A stretch of 64,000 bases of DNA from Tetrapyrgos nigripes (GCA_013368315.1 JAACJM010000240.1:1-64000); one strand, 5' to 3'; shown: positions 1 through 12,642, numbered from the stretch's first letter. Notes: generated by a model not told the origin, from the letters alone. A program made the numbers and translations.

Positions 1-289
1 TGTGGTGCGTCCAAGTCTTATCCACGCAGGTTACATCTCATGCATCATGCTCGTCCTTACGCCATACTATATATGTCATGCAATCGATCTCGATCAAATC
101 TCGACTGTCCGAGTAGCCTACTTAAAGCTGTCATTCCCATGATAGATCAACTATACGGAGTCTCCCTCTGCCTTGGCTCAGCGCTTTCCTGTATCAAAAT
201 TCGTGCCATAGAGTCTGGGAGCTTCATGATCAGTCCCTTACAAGCCCGAATCAGTGGCTGTCGTTCCTACAGACTAAATACATGCTCTT

Positions 290-888
290 GAGATTGGAGA
301 GATGTCCAGTAGTATGATAGATTGAGTCAACAGTAAGTACGAGAACAGGATTTATCCAGCTAATTAGGAGAGTACTTATGCTTTTGAATATCTATCTGTA
401 TAGATCATTGCCACGATGAACCATTGAAGACAAAGTGTAGATTATGATTGTTGCATGCGCCATACAGACAGACAATCGCATCAATTGGAGGGGCTTCCAA
501 CAGTAGCAGTCGCTGGAAGATGCGAATTGCTGTTTCAGGACGGATAGAATACCAAGTTACATTATTGAGTACGAGAACGGGATTTACACAATCAGGAGGG
601 AACTTATATAGCAAGATGAAAGCAAGCCCAACGCATACAAACGAATTATCAGTACACGTACGCGTACTATCAGCCACAATCCAGTCATACACAACCCAGT
701 TCTTCAGGTGAGTAATATGCACATATACCAGCTTCTTTCACTTCTCCAGCTCATCACCTAAATACTCAATGAATTTAATCGACTGCTCCCTGCTTGGATA
801 AATATGACATACTTACTACAGCTTTGATAGACATTCCGACGGCGAAAATCACTGAACATCTATACTGTTCAGATGCCTGTGGCTGGCT
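290..888 (-). repeat. Conserved 3' tail of TM-family copy 1
   Basis: This stretch lies downstream of the TM-family gene and recurs after copies 2, 3 and 4 (about 7745-8346, 11345-12642 and 24050-24376). Minus-strand peptides are partly conserved between copies, for example a segment with motif NWVVYDWI followed by a hydrophobic run and FPPDC. Another segment, FIEYLGDELEKW, is open in copy 2 but broken in copy 1. It may be further exons of a larger gene, an adjacent gene, or simply co-duplicated sequence. I do not recognise the peptides. Bases 1-289 show nothing I can support. Confidence 0.45.
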
Positions 889-1540
889 CTAATATGCCAG
901 CGGTATAAAAATGTGGGTTCTCAGGAAGTGCACTGCCAGTGCTTCTCTGCCGTCTGGCATAACATTCGATAATTCTCTGGGGTCGGGTCTCTTCTGAGAA
1001 ATATCGACTTAATAAAACCAACACATATGCAGACTCACGATGATAGAGGCCTGGACAACCTGAATGTCATCATAGCAACGGACTATTTCCGGGATTATTT
1101 TGAGACTATGGGAGACATGGATATGCATAGACGTCCAGCGAAACAGATGTCGAGAGGATTCTTCCTTCATGACAGATAGCCTATCCTCGAATCTACAGAA
1201 CAATGCACATGAATAGTAAGTACTTTAGAATATACTAAAAACACGAACTTAACTCGCACCTCCAGAGATCCGACTCGTGAGTACACCACATGGTTGCAGG
1301 GACCCCCTCTTCCCGACAACGTTCCAACACATCTCGAGCTTCGGAAATGTAGCACTCCAGACCATGAACGGTCAAGCAGGGATACCGGTAGCGAAGGACG
1401 AGAAGCCCCAAAGACGTGAGAATGACGACGACTGAATATCGGAATAGGTGCTCGAGGGTTGAGATCGAGGAATGGTCCACCTGAGCAACTATCCCGCTTG
1501 GCAATGGTGGTCCCAGGACATCAGACTCACCACTGGGCAT
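889..1540 (-). CDS. Small single-TM protein, TM-family copy 1 (three exons)
   Basis: Not a family I can name. The model is exon 1 at 1540-1260, exon 2 at 1192-1039 and exon 3 at 993-889, joined by GT-AG introns of 67 and 45 bases. Phases agree throughout and give 179 codons plus stop. The start is the ATG after which all copies align (MPS...). A hydrophobic segment lies at roughly residues 30-52 (motif VVVILTSLGLLVLRY). It is followed by a soluble part with a conserved C/L/E-rich stretch (ERCREEGVP, then W and HESDLWR at the exon junction), EDRLSVMKEESSRHLFRW, and IVRCYDD in exon 2. This predicts a small membrane-anchored protein with most of its mass on one side. Copies 2-5 and the remnants share this layout, and exon 2 is always 154 bases. 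Nothing in the sequence indicates a reaction. The reading frame is unbroken, but expression is unknown. Confidence 0.6.
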
Positions 1541-2866
1541 GAGGAACGATGAGGTATGCAATTTTTGTGGGGAAGGTATGTCGTAGGAACAGGTCATCGA
1601 CGTCCGGCGAGAGATGGCTATGGAAATCGTTTGCTTCTTGTATGGCCCATAATGCATATGCATAATCATGATCGAGATCCAGATTCTGACAAATGACCAA
1701 AACCCTATCGCCGTCCTTGCCCCGAACAAGCAATCGTCTTCCTTTTTAGGATCTCCCTCCGAATCGCCTGGCTTCCGTGCAAACCGGCTACGGATCTGGT
1801 TCCGTCCTGCCTTTTCCACCTCCAGATCTCCTCCTTCAGGAACTCGACGTCATCCCGAATGTCGACTTGTCGCTCTTCCCCATATGAAAGGGCTGTGGGC
1901 CAACGCTGCGCGTGGCGAGAACGAGGCCGTCTCCATTCATCCTACCCCATTCAGATACCTCAGTCAGCTCTAAATGCCACTCACTTGTATGATACAATGA
2001 GAAGAGATAGAGAAAGGCAGTGAAGCGCTACCTTTAGAGAATGATTGATATAAGTATGAGAGATGAGACATCATTTAAGCTGCGAGAGAACAGGTGCTAA
2101 AAGATATATAGATGCACCTGTTGAAGCATTGGCTTTGAAGGATACCTTGAAGAGTCAAAGCGGCTTTGACAGCTGGAACCGAGGAAGGTATTGAATTACA
2201 AGTAAAACACGAAATGGAGAAAAATGCAACGCACTGGGAGACAGACAAAAAATTCGAAGCAGCTCTGTGAATGAGTGAACATAACGCATTACTGGAGTCC
2301 CTGGTGCATCGACGGAGGAAGATATTGGAATGAGCAGGTGAAAAGTGGCATGTTAGCTCTCAATAAGGAGAACGGGCTTATATACATTTCATGGAAGGAA
2401 AGGTATTAACACAGCTGCACAGATAAATTCGGTCCAACCTGTTTATCGGACGGATAGACGGGACCTTTTAAACATAGCCACAAGCAGGATCCGAGTGTAA
2501 TAAACTCAGCCTCATTTCATTTGGCCTTGTAATTTCAGTCCTCAAACTCTCCCAGGAACATTACACCTAGAACTAAAGTGCCCAGCACTCATGTTTCTCT
2601 TGTTCTAGGTACCAATATTGGTCCCAAAAAATAAAACACCGCCATGTTACTTCCAAGTCAGTAAGTAAAAGAACCATTGCCAGACTATGGAAGAACAAAA
2701 ACCATTGCCAAACTAAGAACTAATCTAACAGGAGATAGTCTTTAAATGCGTCCAGCTCAGCAGTCTCTTCTTTGTGTCCCTCCCACATACCTCTCCAACA
2801 CCACCTCACATTGACATCCTCTTCTCTCATTGGTGTCTCCTCGATACAGAGACAACTGCAAAGACC
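1541..2866. other. Region without a supported gene
   Basis: The minus-strand frame upstream of copy 1 stays open to about 1819 and a second open stretch lies at 1527-1733. They have no recognisable motif and are not conserved upstream of the other copies. From 1980 to 2860 I see nothing beyond AT-rich unique sequence and a short hairpin near 2570-2611. Confidence 0.4.
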
Positions 2867-3750
2867 ATGGCCTATAGATTGCAAGGTATCCCCCTGTCTT
2901 CATGAGCTCTAGTCACTATGCTGAATGACAAGCAGCTCACCTTGCCCATTTCCGCACAACACAACCAACACCAACCACTAGCACAGACATGAGAACTCAC
3001 AGGACCCCTTCCCCATTATCCCTTGGTGGAAGACCTAACACATGGAGGGTACCATCCTACTCTAGCAGTAGCAATGCCTCAGACATTCCTGATGTCCCTG
3101 GTGGATCAAACAATGACTGAAACACCCTCTGCACCCCAATTTCCGTTGGTATGTCATTCATGTCGATGTCCCAGTCATCACTATTCACATCCCACTCCTG
3201 GCCTGGACACTAGTGTCAAATTGCAAGTTCTAACATGACTGAAGACCCAGTGTCGTCACCACCACCAACCCCTCCTAAGCCCTCCAGACTCTACACCACT
3301 GTTCCTCTTCCACCCCAAGTGGACTCCAATGTATCAGTTATCCCATTCCTTCAGTCAGGCTCTGAGCCTGGGCTGGATATTGACTTGCATATGTTGTCAA
3401 AACAGCTTGGACTTTGAGTGGAACCAGGGACAAGGATGAGGATGCGATTACAGCAGTATCTCAGCGCTGCAGTGATGAATCCACCACTACCGCCAATGGC
3501 AGTAGCCCATCCAAAGCTGCCTTGGCTGATAACAGTATATCGCTCGAGAATAGAGTACATGACTGTATGGGATGTGTTGGTGACAGTAGTTGAGTTGTTG
3601 AGGTTACTGATACCAAGGGGTGCTGATAGTAACAGCATGAGAGGGCAGGGTAGAGCTGGGACCAGGCTGGATTACCTATCAGGGAGGCAGTTGGTAGGGT
3701 TGAGGAAAAGTGAAATGGGTGAGGATGTGTGGTATATGGATGTTGTATGA
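2867..3750 (+). pseudogene. DUF6699-type gene A, decayed
   Basis: The C-terminal part (3418-3750) carries the pattern of basidiomycete DUF6699 proteins: PPLPPMAVAHPKLPW, then YMTVWDVL, then TRLDYLSGRQLVGL and a terminal DVWYMDVV with stop. The upstream Pro/Ser-rich part (from about 2998) aligns with copies B, C and D, including PSRLYTTVPLPPQV and VIPFLQSGS. A possible first exon begins at the ATG at 2867, followed by a donor-like GTATCC. The frame is broken by TGA in the linker (about 3118) and by TGA just before the DUF6699 block (3415-3417). Both are explicable as CGA-to-TGA. DUF6699 has no established biochemical role, so none is claimed. It is the only copy on the plus strand. Confidence 0.7.
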
Positions 3751-4011
3751 GGACAATTCATGACTTGAAGTGAATGGACCACCATGCATATTCTTCTTTT
3801 TTCCTCTGTAGCACTGAAACATATCTATATCAATGTACTGTTAGCCTCTCAAGAGATGAATGAAGACAAAGTTGATGCACCGACTAGATGACAGGACAAG
3901 ACGAGAACCGAAATTGCACCTGGAGTCAGACAAAGGAATCAGAAAGTCTATGCTTGGACCACTGTATACCTAGACTGTAAAACAAGAGCCTTGAGTGATA
4001 AAACCACATAT

Positions 4012-4852
4012 TGTAGCAGGGCTTTGAGCCCTACTCATAGACATTCATTTTCCCTTTCTTTCTCTCATAATCTCTTTCCTTTTTGTCGGTCTCGAACGTT
4101 CCCACTCTACATCCAAAAAGACCTACTTCCTTCTCCTATCCGTCTCTTTTCAACTTCTTTGATCGACTTCTTTCCGACGCCTTATCTAAGCCTGAAGTGT
4201 TCGACCCGTCCCTCGCACCACACCTTGAGCAAGCGTGTAGGGTCTGGGGTCCCCTCTTTGCGTTGAACAGTCGTCTGACGGAGTCCCGACACTGACAGTG
4301 AAGGATGAGGTATTGGAGGATTAGATCCATTTATTCTAACATGGGCAGTGTAGCTACTCGAGTTCCAGACTCTACTTTTCCGATTCTTTTCTTCTTCTTC
4401 TTATTTACAACGTCGATTAATCATTACTCGCTTCCGCATTCATACCTTATTCTTTCCTATATCGACGCACTCGACTCACTAGAACTCTATCTTGTATTCC
4501 TGTACTCCATTTAGTTATATTTCGTACCTACTACAGGCACCGGGGCTCGCAGTATTTAGATACGACATTTAGTTTGTAATGAATATTTCTCTCTCTGCCC
4601 AACTTTGAACCCCACTTTCTGAGCCTGAGCCTTCACTTGCTTTCTGAGCCCTTTCCCTTGAATCCTTGAGCCTTGATCTACTCTGAGCCCTTCACTTGAG
4701 CCCATTTTTCCTTCTCTTCACATCTTCCATGTACGTACTTAAGCCAACGTGCTTTCGTTGTCATGTGGTCGCTGTCTTTCTCGCTTACATCACGTCATCG
4801 ATACTCGACCGTTAACTCCCGTGTCTTCCGCTAGACATGCATCTCCCGTATA
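4012..4852 (+). mobile_element. Solo LTR, family 1, copy 1
   Basis: An 841-bp block beginning TGTAGCAGGGC and ending CTCCCGTATA recurs at 50761-51622 with mostly transition differences. It is flanked by ATAT on both sides (4008-4011 and 4853-4856), while the other copy is flanked by GTAT. Different matching flanks show that both are independent insertions and fix the ends. TGTAG/TATA termini, a pyrimidine-rich body and no coding content fit a solo LTR left by recombination. No internal region of the parent element is in the window. The open frames at 3991-4295 lie inside this non-coding repeat. Confidence 0.75.
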
Positions 4853-4856
4853 ATAT

Positions 4857-5412
4857 AATGAGAGATATAAATCACTTGAAACAAGATAGCTGCTTTCCCA
4901 AGATACCTCACATTACAGGCATGTTCCTTTGTCACACCATTTCCCTCTCTCTCCTGTGTCTAAACCACCACGGAAACACTTCCACATATAACAGAGAACT
5001 GATATGCTGTCAGCAAAGCTGACAATAAGTTCATAGCATATTGAGACCAGTAGAATTCTCTTTGTAGCCAACCTGTGCACGGCTCACAACAAAGTCATCA
5101 TCAACCTAGACCCATTCCAGATACGTACACCAGTCAACATAAGATGGCTGACAATGTGCTAGAGATGATTCCTAGTAGTACCAAGTCCACACCGAGGAAT
5201 CTGGGGCATTACTGGGGTTATGAGCTCAGCTGGAAAGGGCATATGAAATGCTGAAAACATACCTCCTTGTCAAATTTTTAGAGTCAAAGACCCAGGGAAG
5301 TAAAACCATTAAGGACCAGCAATAACAGAAGATGGGACCAACAGAGCTGGTGTACTAGATGCCAAATGCTTGAGGATATTGAGGGTAACTGTACTTGGAG
5401 ACATAGTTCATG
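4857..5412. other. Unique sequence, no gene seen
   Basis: Short open frames only (longest about 61 codons) with no motif, no paralogue in the window and no repeat structure that I can detect. Confidence 0.4.
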
Positions 5413-5420
5413 ATGAAGAA

Positions 5421-5778
5421 CAGTGTTCTCCTTAAGGCATAAGGGCTTAAAGACTTTAAGCCCTTAAGCCCTTAAATTGAGCTTAAGGCCTCAGCTAATG
5501 GCTGGGGAGTGGGCAGAGACTACGACAGCAAGGTCATACAAGGAAAATGGAGTGGGGAATCATGGGTTGATTGTGAGCTGTTGTTCAAGTACTATGAAGG
5601 TGAGTATATCTCAGCTCTAGATTGGCTCTAGATTTATTTCCCTGTGCATAACTCACCGGCTACTGTGCATAGCTTTGACCACTTAAGCCTTAAAAAAAGC
5701 CCTTAAATTTAAGGGTTTAAGGCCATTAAGCCTTAAAGATCCTCGAAGGACAATTTAAGGCCTTAAAAGCGAACACTG
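5421..5778. mobile_element. hAT-like MITE (358 bp)
   Basis: The ends are inverted (CAGTGTTC ... GAACACTG) and are flanked by a perfect 8-bp direct repeat ATGAAGAA at 5413-5420 and 5779-5786. The interior is built from CTTAAG/CCCTTAAG-like subterminal motifs in both orientations and codes for nothing. CAGTG termini with an 8-bp target duplication are the hallmark of non-autonomous hAT elements. The superfamily is inferred from that, since no transposase is present. Confidence 0.85.
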
Positions 5779-5999
5779 ATGAAGAAGCCTGGGGTCACGG
5801 TATGTTTGTTTGAGTTTGGACCAGAGCTCTTCACCACCTGTACACAGCCACCACCTAAGCTTAACTCACCACCACTATAGTTTCAATTTACTCGTCAATC
5901 AGTACAAGAATCTCCTCAGAATCCGAGGCCGCTGCTGGAATATGAACCCCTGTTCTTACCTCAGTTTCTAACACCAATAACATCACCATATCCCTGATG

Positions 6000-6870
6000 G
6001 AGATGATCCTACTTCTCTGTGTTACATTTCAACAAGGTGCGTCATACCGGTCCTAATTGACCAAGTAAAGGACTTATTGTTACAGGAGATGGTCTTATCA
6101 TACACGTGGACAAGCCATTACAAGCACCACTACTATCATGCTTGTCTCAACCCCATCTACATTCCACGAAATGCCAACCACACTTGGAATGTGTACCATG
6201 CTCTTGCTTCCCCAATATGCTTTCCAGAGATTACGCAATGAGAGTTTCCCAATGCCTCAATCATGCTCCTCAGTACATCTCCACACAAACTCGTATAATG
6301 GCCTATGCACTGTGGGTGTCTGGAAGTGCTGAGCATACTATGCAGTACTAATTGACAGTATTTCAGAGTCTGTCTCCATGAATTGTCCTATCTTGACCCT
6401 CATTACCTCCATGAAGAGCAGGAGATATCTTTTTCAGGTCAATTTCCAGTTCGGACTCCACTTCAGCAGTGATATCACATTGATGTCATTCTAATTTGAG
6501 GTGATAGATGAATAGTGATGCAGCGATGGCTGTTACCTGGCGCATTTTTGTATCTTCTGGTCATGGTTGGGTGTGTAGGGGAGGCATAGGTGTTTATGGG
6601 TCTGTCCATTTATGGATCTTGGCTAAGGTGCTGCCACCTTGGCTGCCATTGGTCTCCGCGATGTTGAGGGTTTGAGACATTGGTGTGTTTCACAACCTGT
6701 ATGGTATTATTTGCGTTTTTGATTGCTCAAACTAATATGTTTGTCTTCTAGGCATATAATTGTGCTACTTTGCTCTAGGTTGACTGTCATTTTGTTCCTG
6801 GTAAACCAGTCATGTAGTCGGTACATCATGGTGGTCTTCAATCTATCTTTCCTGGTGCTTACAGCAGGTA
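6000..6870. repeat. Repeat unit E, uninterrupted reference copy
   Basis: This 0.87-kb unit also occurs as 14205-14616 plus 19573-19725 plus about 21146-21475, where it has been split by two insertions, and its right part recurs at about 51900-52230. Landmarks include TTGACCCTCATTACC at 6394-6408, which is the empty site of the 4.96-kb element, and the block containing GGGTTTGAGACAT near 6670. Because it lacks both insertions it serves as the pre-insertion sequence. The right end corresponds to sequence just downstream of DUF6699 genes B and D. No gene is assigned. Confidence 0.7.
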
Positions 6871-8346
6871 CTTAAAACTTCTTTTGACTTACAAATACAA
6901 AAGTACATATAAATCCAGGCATGAGACTATCTAAATTGGAGGGGAATTCATAAATAAAAGGGGCGATGGTGACTTCCCAGCACCCCTCACAACAACTCAA
7001 GAGCATGCACCTACGCCTCCAGAATTTTGATCAGTAAGGTCTTTTGCGTGTCTCATCATCAAAGTCCATGGATCCTGACATTGCTGGCACATTCTGTCAT
7101 GGATAAATTTTGAAGATAGAAAAGTACACTTGTTTCATGGCACAAGACTTGCAATCTGGGATTGTGTCAGTGAAGAAACACATTTTGCTTAATGAAAAGT
7201 ACACACTACATCCTCTGGCATCCCAATGAGTCAAAGGTTTTTTGATCAGAAGACCTTGCAGTAGTCCTCTAGGAAGATGATGTCTGTTCCCGAAGAAGGT
7301 GCAGAACAAAGGTACAAAACGACAGATCTGCAGCCCTGTGCCTAGGTTCAGAATGATGTTCCCTTCTGACAGAGGTGGGCATCATCTGATAGATTGGAGA
7401 GAGAAAATAATAAATAATAAATGATCAGATGCAAGCTGAGCTGAAGAGCATGTTCCTCCAAGGATCTAAGATCATAGGAAGAATCAAAATCGAGAACAAA
7501 CATTGGTCAATGATCAATCAGGCTTGTTGGCATGCCACTGTCTGAATTTAGGTGGCAGTTAGAGATTCATGGAGCCCAGTGAGTGCTGACACAAAAACAT
7601 ACCTGCATACTGGAATTGTACCACCATTTCCCAGTGTGAGAGGCATTTCCTCGGAACTGGCAGAATGCAGTGGCTCTCCCAACCATTGAAAGCTGACCCT
7701 GAGTACTAAGGACAGTCCACAGGGCTTATGATATCTTGAGGATTTTGTCGATTGGAGAAGTGTCCACTGGGATAGAAAGATTCAAGGGTAAGTACGAGAA
7801 CAGGATTTATCCAATTACTTAGTAACATATTTATACTGTTGAATATCTATCTGTAGCTGGATAGATTATCACTATGATGAACCACTGAAGAAAAGTGTAG
7901 ATTCTGATTGTCACATGCAACATATGGACAGAAAATCATATCAATTGGAGAGGCTTCCACTAGCAGTCGCTGGAAGAGGATCATTGCTGTTTCAGGATGG
8001 ATAGAGTTTGCAATAGGGTACATTTTTCAATACGAGAATGGGATTTATGCAATCAGGAGGAAACTTGTATAGCAAGACGAAAGCAAATGCAAAGGATACA
8101 AACGAATTATCAGTACACATATAATCAGCCGCAATCCAGTCATACACAACCCAATTCTCCAGGTGAGTAATATGCACATATACCACCACTTCTCCAACTC
8201 ATCACCTAGATATTCAATGAATTTAATCAACAACTCCTCCTTAGATGAATTTGAAATATTTACTACAGCTTTAGATAAACATTTTGACCACGTTGGCCAC
8301 AAAAGTCACTGGACATCTGTCCTATTCAGATGCCTGTGGCTGACAG

Positions 8347-9005
8347 CTAATATGCCAGTGGTTTGATAATGTGGATTCTCAGGAAGTGCACTGCTTCTCT
8401 GCTGTCTGCCATAATGTTCAATAATTATCTGGGGTCACATCTCTTCTGAGAAAGGTCGAGTCAATAAAACGAATGTATGTGCAGACTCACAATGATAGAG
8501 GCCTGGACAACTTGGATGTCATCATAGCAGTGGACTATTTCTGGGATTGTTTTGAGACTATGGAAGACATGGATATGCATAGATGCCCAGCGAAATAGAT
8601 GATGAGAGGATTCTTCCTTCATGACAGATAGCCTATCTTTGAATCTACAAAACAAACAGTGCAAGGAGCAGGACACACATGAATGGTAAGCACTTTAGAA
8701 TGTACTAAAAACACGAACTTCTCGCACCTCAAGAGATCTGACTCATGAGTATGCCACACAGCTGCAGGGACTCCCTCTTCCCAACAATGTTCCAATGTGT
8801 CTCGAGCTTCAGAGATGTAGCACCCCAGACCATGAAGACTCAGGCAAGGATAGTGGTAGCAAAGGACGGAGAGTCCAAAAGATATGAGAATGACAACAAC
8901 TGAATATCGGAATAGAGCAAGGATTGAGATCAAGGAAGCATCCTCCTGAGCAACTACCCTATTCAGCAATGGTGGTCTCAGGATGTTGGATGTGACGCTG
9001 GGCAT
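8347..9005 (-). pseudogene. TM-family copy 2, exon 3 interrupted
   Basis: Exon 1 (9005-8728) and exon 2 (8644-8491, again 154 bases) are open and in phase. They encode the same membrane segment (VVVILISFGLSVL) and the EDRLSVMKEESSHHLFRW block. The third exon, which ends at 8347 in the other copies, is cut by TAA at 8425-8427, where the relatives have a Glu or Lys codon. The product would stop about 27 residues early. A shortened protein is possible, so the call depends on whether the C-terminal tail matters. The open frame continues upstream to 9062, but only the MPS start is conserved. Confidence 0.55.
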
Positions 9006-9284
9006 GAGGAATGATGAGTGAGGTGTGCAAACTTGGTGGGTTCTGTGTGGCAGGATGCTCAATCTAACCTCTGGTATGTGGCTTTATACAGTGTATGCAA
9101 AAAGATCATATGACATCACTGAGCTTTATTTGGTACCAGATTTGTCTTGATGTCAGAGTTTGCTGTATGTATGTCAATGAAACATGGTAGGACAATGCCT
9201 GCCAAAAAGTGGTACAGCCCAGTTCCATTCATTCCAAGGCCTGATTGGCTGGATTTGTCTAGCTTGCTTTACTGTATGTTTTAC

Positions 9285-10055
9285 ACAACTGGTGAAGGGC
9301 CAGTGGGCAGCTGGCCCTCTGAGTCTACATCCCCAACACATCTTGTTGACCTCTACACATCATTACTGCAAAAATCCCCAAGTACACTCGACTAAGTACA
9401 ACTGTCACTTTAAATATATATGCAACATAGACTCGTTCATCTGCATCACACATCCAACAGTTTCTGCCATTTTCCCAGTCCACTCGACTAAGTACAACTG
9501 TCACTCTAAATATATACGCAACATAGACTCGTTCATCTGCGTCACACATCCAAAAGTTTCTGCCATTTTCTGCGACTGGACTTGTCCTCTGGCCAGGTCT
9601 GGTACCCCAAGCAACTTAGGAAATTGACCGCACACACCTAGTCCACACCCCCATACCATTGGGCTCCATTCTCCCAGAAACCTAAGTAGACACCAATTAA
9701 GGGACGGCAATGGGCTCATTTGACCAACAGTGACAGGGAGCATGGTCACAGTGTCAAGGAGAAAATGAAAGGATTTTGTGTGGTAAGCCAAGGGCAAGAG
9801 TTGATAAAGAGGGACAACCCAACACACCAGATAAAAGGTGACAGTCAAACAAAAAGAGTAGGAACCCCTAAACCTCAAAAGACAAAAGGCAGCAGTGTCA
9901 TCAGTGGAGTGACAGCTGGCAAACAATAAGTGAAATGGTGGGAATCAACGAGCCGTGGCCTGCAAGACCCAGTTTTACATTTCTCTGCCAATTTTTTTTG
10001 GCTGAACGTAAATTTGATTGTACTGGAAAAACCCACTACCTAACAGTAGCAGGAA
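9285..10055. other. Insertion present only in duplication unit 1
   Basis: About 0.77 kb has no counterpart in unit 2, where flanking sequence runs directly from GTTTACAAT to GTTGACATAAGC. No clear terminal repeats or target duplication could be fixed by eye. It contains a 96-bp tandem repeat. Near its right end there is a short block around CGTAAATTTGATTG and AAAAACCCACTAC that recurs at 19207-19265. Open frames in it (9184-9627, 9501-9926, 9720-9929) have no recognisable content. Confidence 0.5.
9385..9576 (+). repeat. Two tandem copies of a 96-bp unit
   Basis: The unit beginning CACTCGACTAAGTACAACTG is repeated head to tail at 9385-9480 and 9481-9576, with a handful of mostly C/T differences. 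Confidence 0.85.
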
Positions 10056-11687
10056 TTGTTGACGCAAGCTTCAGAGGAAGGGGCTTGGAGCAAACGACAA
10101 GGTACATAGGGTGCCCCCTTTGCCCTTTTTGCTAGTCTCACTCGTTGTATCCATGTCCACCTACTAAGTATCAAGACCCAGTGAGCTAGAAGGTTCATTC
10201 AAACTGGAGGCTTCCAAATGGAGGTTGGGTGCTGAATTTGAGTGAGCTCCTTCAGGTTAAAGAATCACATTGACATCTTTGCAGGATCTTGATCATCTAG
10301 TCCATTCATCTGGTTATTCTACCTCAAAGCAAATGCAAGGAGATTTCCTGTGTTGGAAGCATTAGTGGCTTCTCATTGCAGGCTCTTCAACCGCCAGAAG
10401 ATTTTGACCCATATTCAATGAATATTTGCATCTGAATGCACTACTAATGTATATGTAGCATCTTGGACACAAAAACTTCTTTTGACTTACAAAAACAAAA
10501 GCTCATATAGATCCAGGCATGAGGCTATCTAACTTGAAGGGGAATTCAAAAATGAAAGGGGCGATGGTGGTTTCTCAGTACATTTCCTGATTAAATCACA
10601 AGCACCCCTCACAACAACTATGCACCTACCCCTCCAGAATTTTGATCAGTGAGGTTTTTTGTGCGTCATCAAACTTCATCAAAGTTCACAGATCCCGACA
10701 TCACTAGTACATTCTGTCATGGATAACTTTTGAAGATAGAAAAGTGTGCTTGTGCCATGGCATGAGACTTGCAATCTGGGATTGCATCAGTGAAGAAACA
10801 CATTTTGCTTAATGAAAAGTACACACTACTTCCTCTGGCATCCCAATGAGTCAAAGGTTTTGATCAGAAGACCTTGCAGTAGTCCTCTAGGAAGATGATG
10901 TCCATTCCCGAAGGTGTGGAACAAAGGTACAGACGACAGATCTGCAGCCCCATGCCTAGGTTCAGAATGATGTTCCCTTCTGACAGAGGTGGGCATCATC
11001 TGATAGATTGGAGAGAGAAAATAATAAATAATAAATGATCAGATGCAAGCAGAGTCAAAGAGCATGTTCCTCTAAGGATCTAAGATCATAAGGAAGAATC
11101 AGAATTGAGAACAAACGTTGATCACTGATCAATCAGGCTTGTTGGCATGCCACTGTCTGAATTTAGGTGGCAGTTAGAGATTCGTGGAGCCCAGTGAGTG
11201 CTGACACAAAAACATACCTACATACTGGAATTGTACCACCATTTAGTGTGAGAGGCATTTCCTCAGAACTAGCATAATTCAATGGCTCTCTCTCGACCAT
11301 CGAAAGCTGACCCTGAGTACTAAGGACAGTCCACAGGGCTTATGATATCTTGAGGATTTTGTCGAATGGAGAAGTGTCTAGGATAGAAAGATTCAACAGT
11401 AAGTACAAGAATGGGATAGGATTTATCTAATTACTCAGTAACGTATTTATGCTGTTGAATATCTACTTGTAGCTGGATAGATTATCGCTATGATGAACCA
11501 CTGAAGAAAAGTGTAGATTCTGATTGTCACATGTGACACACAGACAGACAATCACATCGATTGGAGAGGCTTCCACTAGCAGTCACTGGAAGAGGATAAT
11601 TGCTGTTTCAGGGTACATTGTTCAGTACGAGAAGGGGATTTATGCAATCAGGAGGGAACTTGTATAGCAAGACGAAAGCAAATGCAA

Positions 11688-12381
11688 CAAGGGGTACCTG
11701 GAATTTGAACCTGTTACATCAGGCCGAAATTTTTTTAAGCCATCGGTTGTGAGACCGACCGACCAACTGACCAGCTGACTAAGCTACCATATATGGAAGG
11801 TAGGTCACACAGGTGTATGCGTCATCCTTTCTCTGTACCACTGGTGTTGCAGACTACACAGTGAGGCTGCTCACACACGCCAAAGGGCTCTATGAGGCTC
11901 TATCACTGTCAATACTACACTAATTTGTACTTCTACACGAGCTGCCTTCCTGCCATATCTTCAACCTCCACTGGTCCAGTATTGTTTCAGCACCTCATTG
12001 TCAAGTTAGTCACTTTCTGGTGCGCTTTGCACGCAACGCGTTACATGCCAGAACATAGTACTCACCTCGTTAGCCATTGCAGCAACATGTTGAGTGATGA
12101 AGCTAGTGATGAGGTGGACAATGAAAGGTTCCACTGGGTATTTGATTTTTCTAGTGTATGACACATTTATGTTTACTTTTTACACTGTAATGGTATGATA
12201 CACCTCGTATATTGGTTCTAAAAGCCACTGAGGGGATTCTTGGACAGTTTTGAGTGATTTGAAGTAGCAGAGAACTGTGAAACCTCAACAGAAAAATATG
12301 GTATAAATTTTTTTTAAGACCCCACCAGAGACACTGACTGACTGACCCTATGTAACGGATTCATGGCCTGGTTACCCCTTG
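11688..12381. mobile_element. 694-bp TIR element with tRNA-like left end
   Basis: Termini are CAAGGGGTACC and GGTTACCCCTTG, an imperfect inverted repeat of about 36 bases. They are flanked by a perfect 8-bp duplication AAATGCAA at 11680-11687 and 12382-12389. Duplication unit 1 has the empty site near 8079. Read on the minus strand, the left end resembles a tRNA: an A-box-like TAGCTTAGTCAGCTGG, an anticodon-arm-like TCGGTCTCACAACCGA, a B-box-like GGTTCAAATTCC and a terminal ACCCC. The acceptor stem does not close, so this is tRNA-like, not a tRNA gene. Runs of AAATTTTTTT sit just inside both ends, as in the 14617-19572 element. The open frame 11892-12161 lies within and has no support. Confidence 0.8.
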
Positions 12382-12642
12382 AAATGCAAAGCATACAAAT
12401 GAATTATCAGTACACGTATTATCAGCCACAATCCAATTGTACGATTAAATTCTCCAGGTGAGTAATATGCGCATATACCACCAGCTTTCACTTCTCCAAC
12501 TCATCATCTAATTATTCAATGAATTTAATTGACTCCTCCTTGGATGAATATGAAATACTTACTACAGCTTTGATAGACATTCCAACTGCGAAAGTCACTG
12601 GAAATCTACCCTGTTCAGATGCCTGTAGCTGGCTCTAATATG

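Larger units (their letters stand above)
6874..10160. repeat. Tandem segmental duplication, unit 1
   Basis: The segment starts with AACTTCTTTTGACTTACAA and is repeated in the same orientation at 10473-13610. Both units hold the same non-coding leader (about 6874-7740), the TM-family gene tail and a TM-family gene, and they end with shared sequence around GCTAGTCTCACTCGTTG. Unit 1 differs by an extra block at about 9285-10055. Unit 2 differs by the TIR element at 11688-12381. The open frame at 7097-7309 lies in the leader, and I see no evidence that it is coding. Confidence 0.8.

Noticed and set aside
11690..11800. A functional tRNA-Val gene on the minus strand
   Set aside because: A- and B-box-like motifs exist, but the acceptor stem does not pair and the anticodon loop length is wrong, so it is only tRNA-like.
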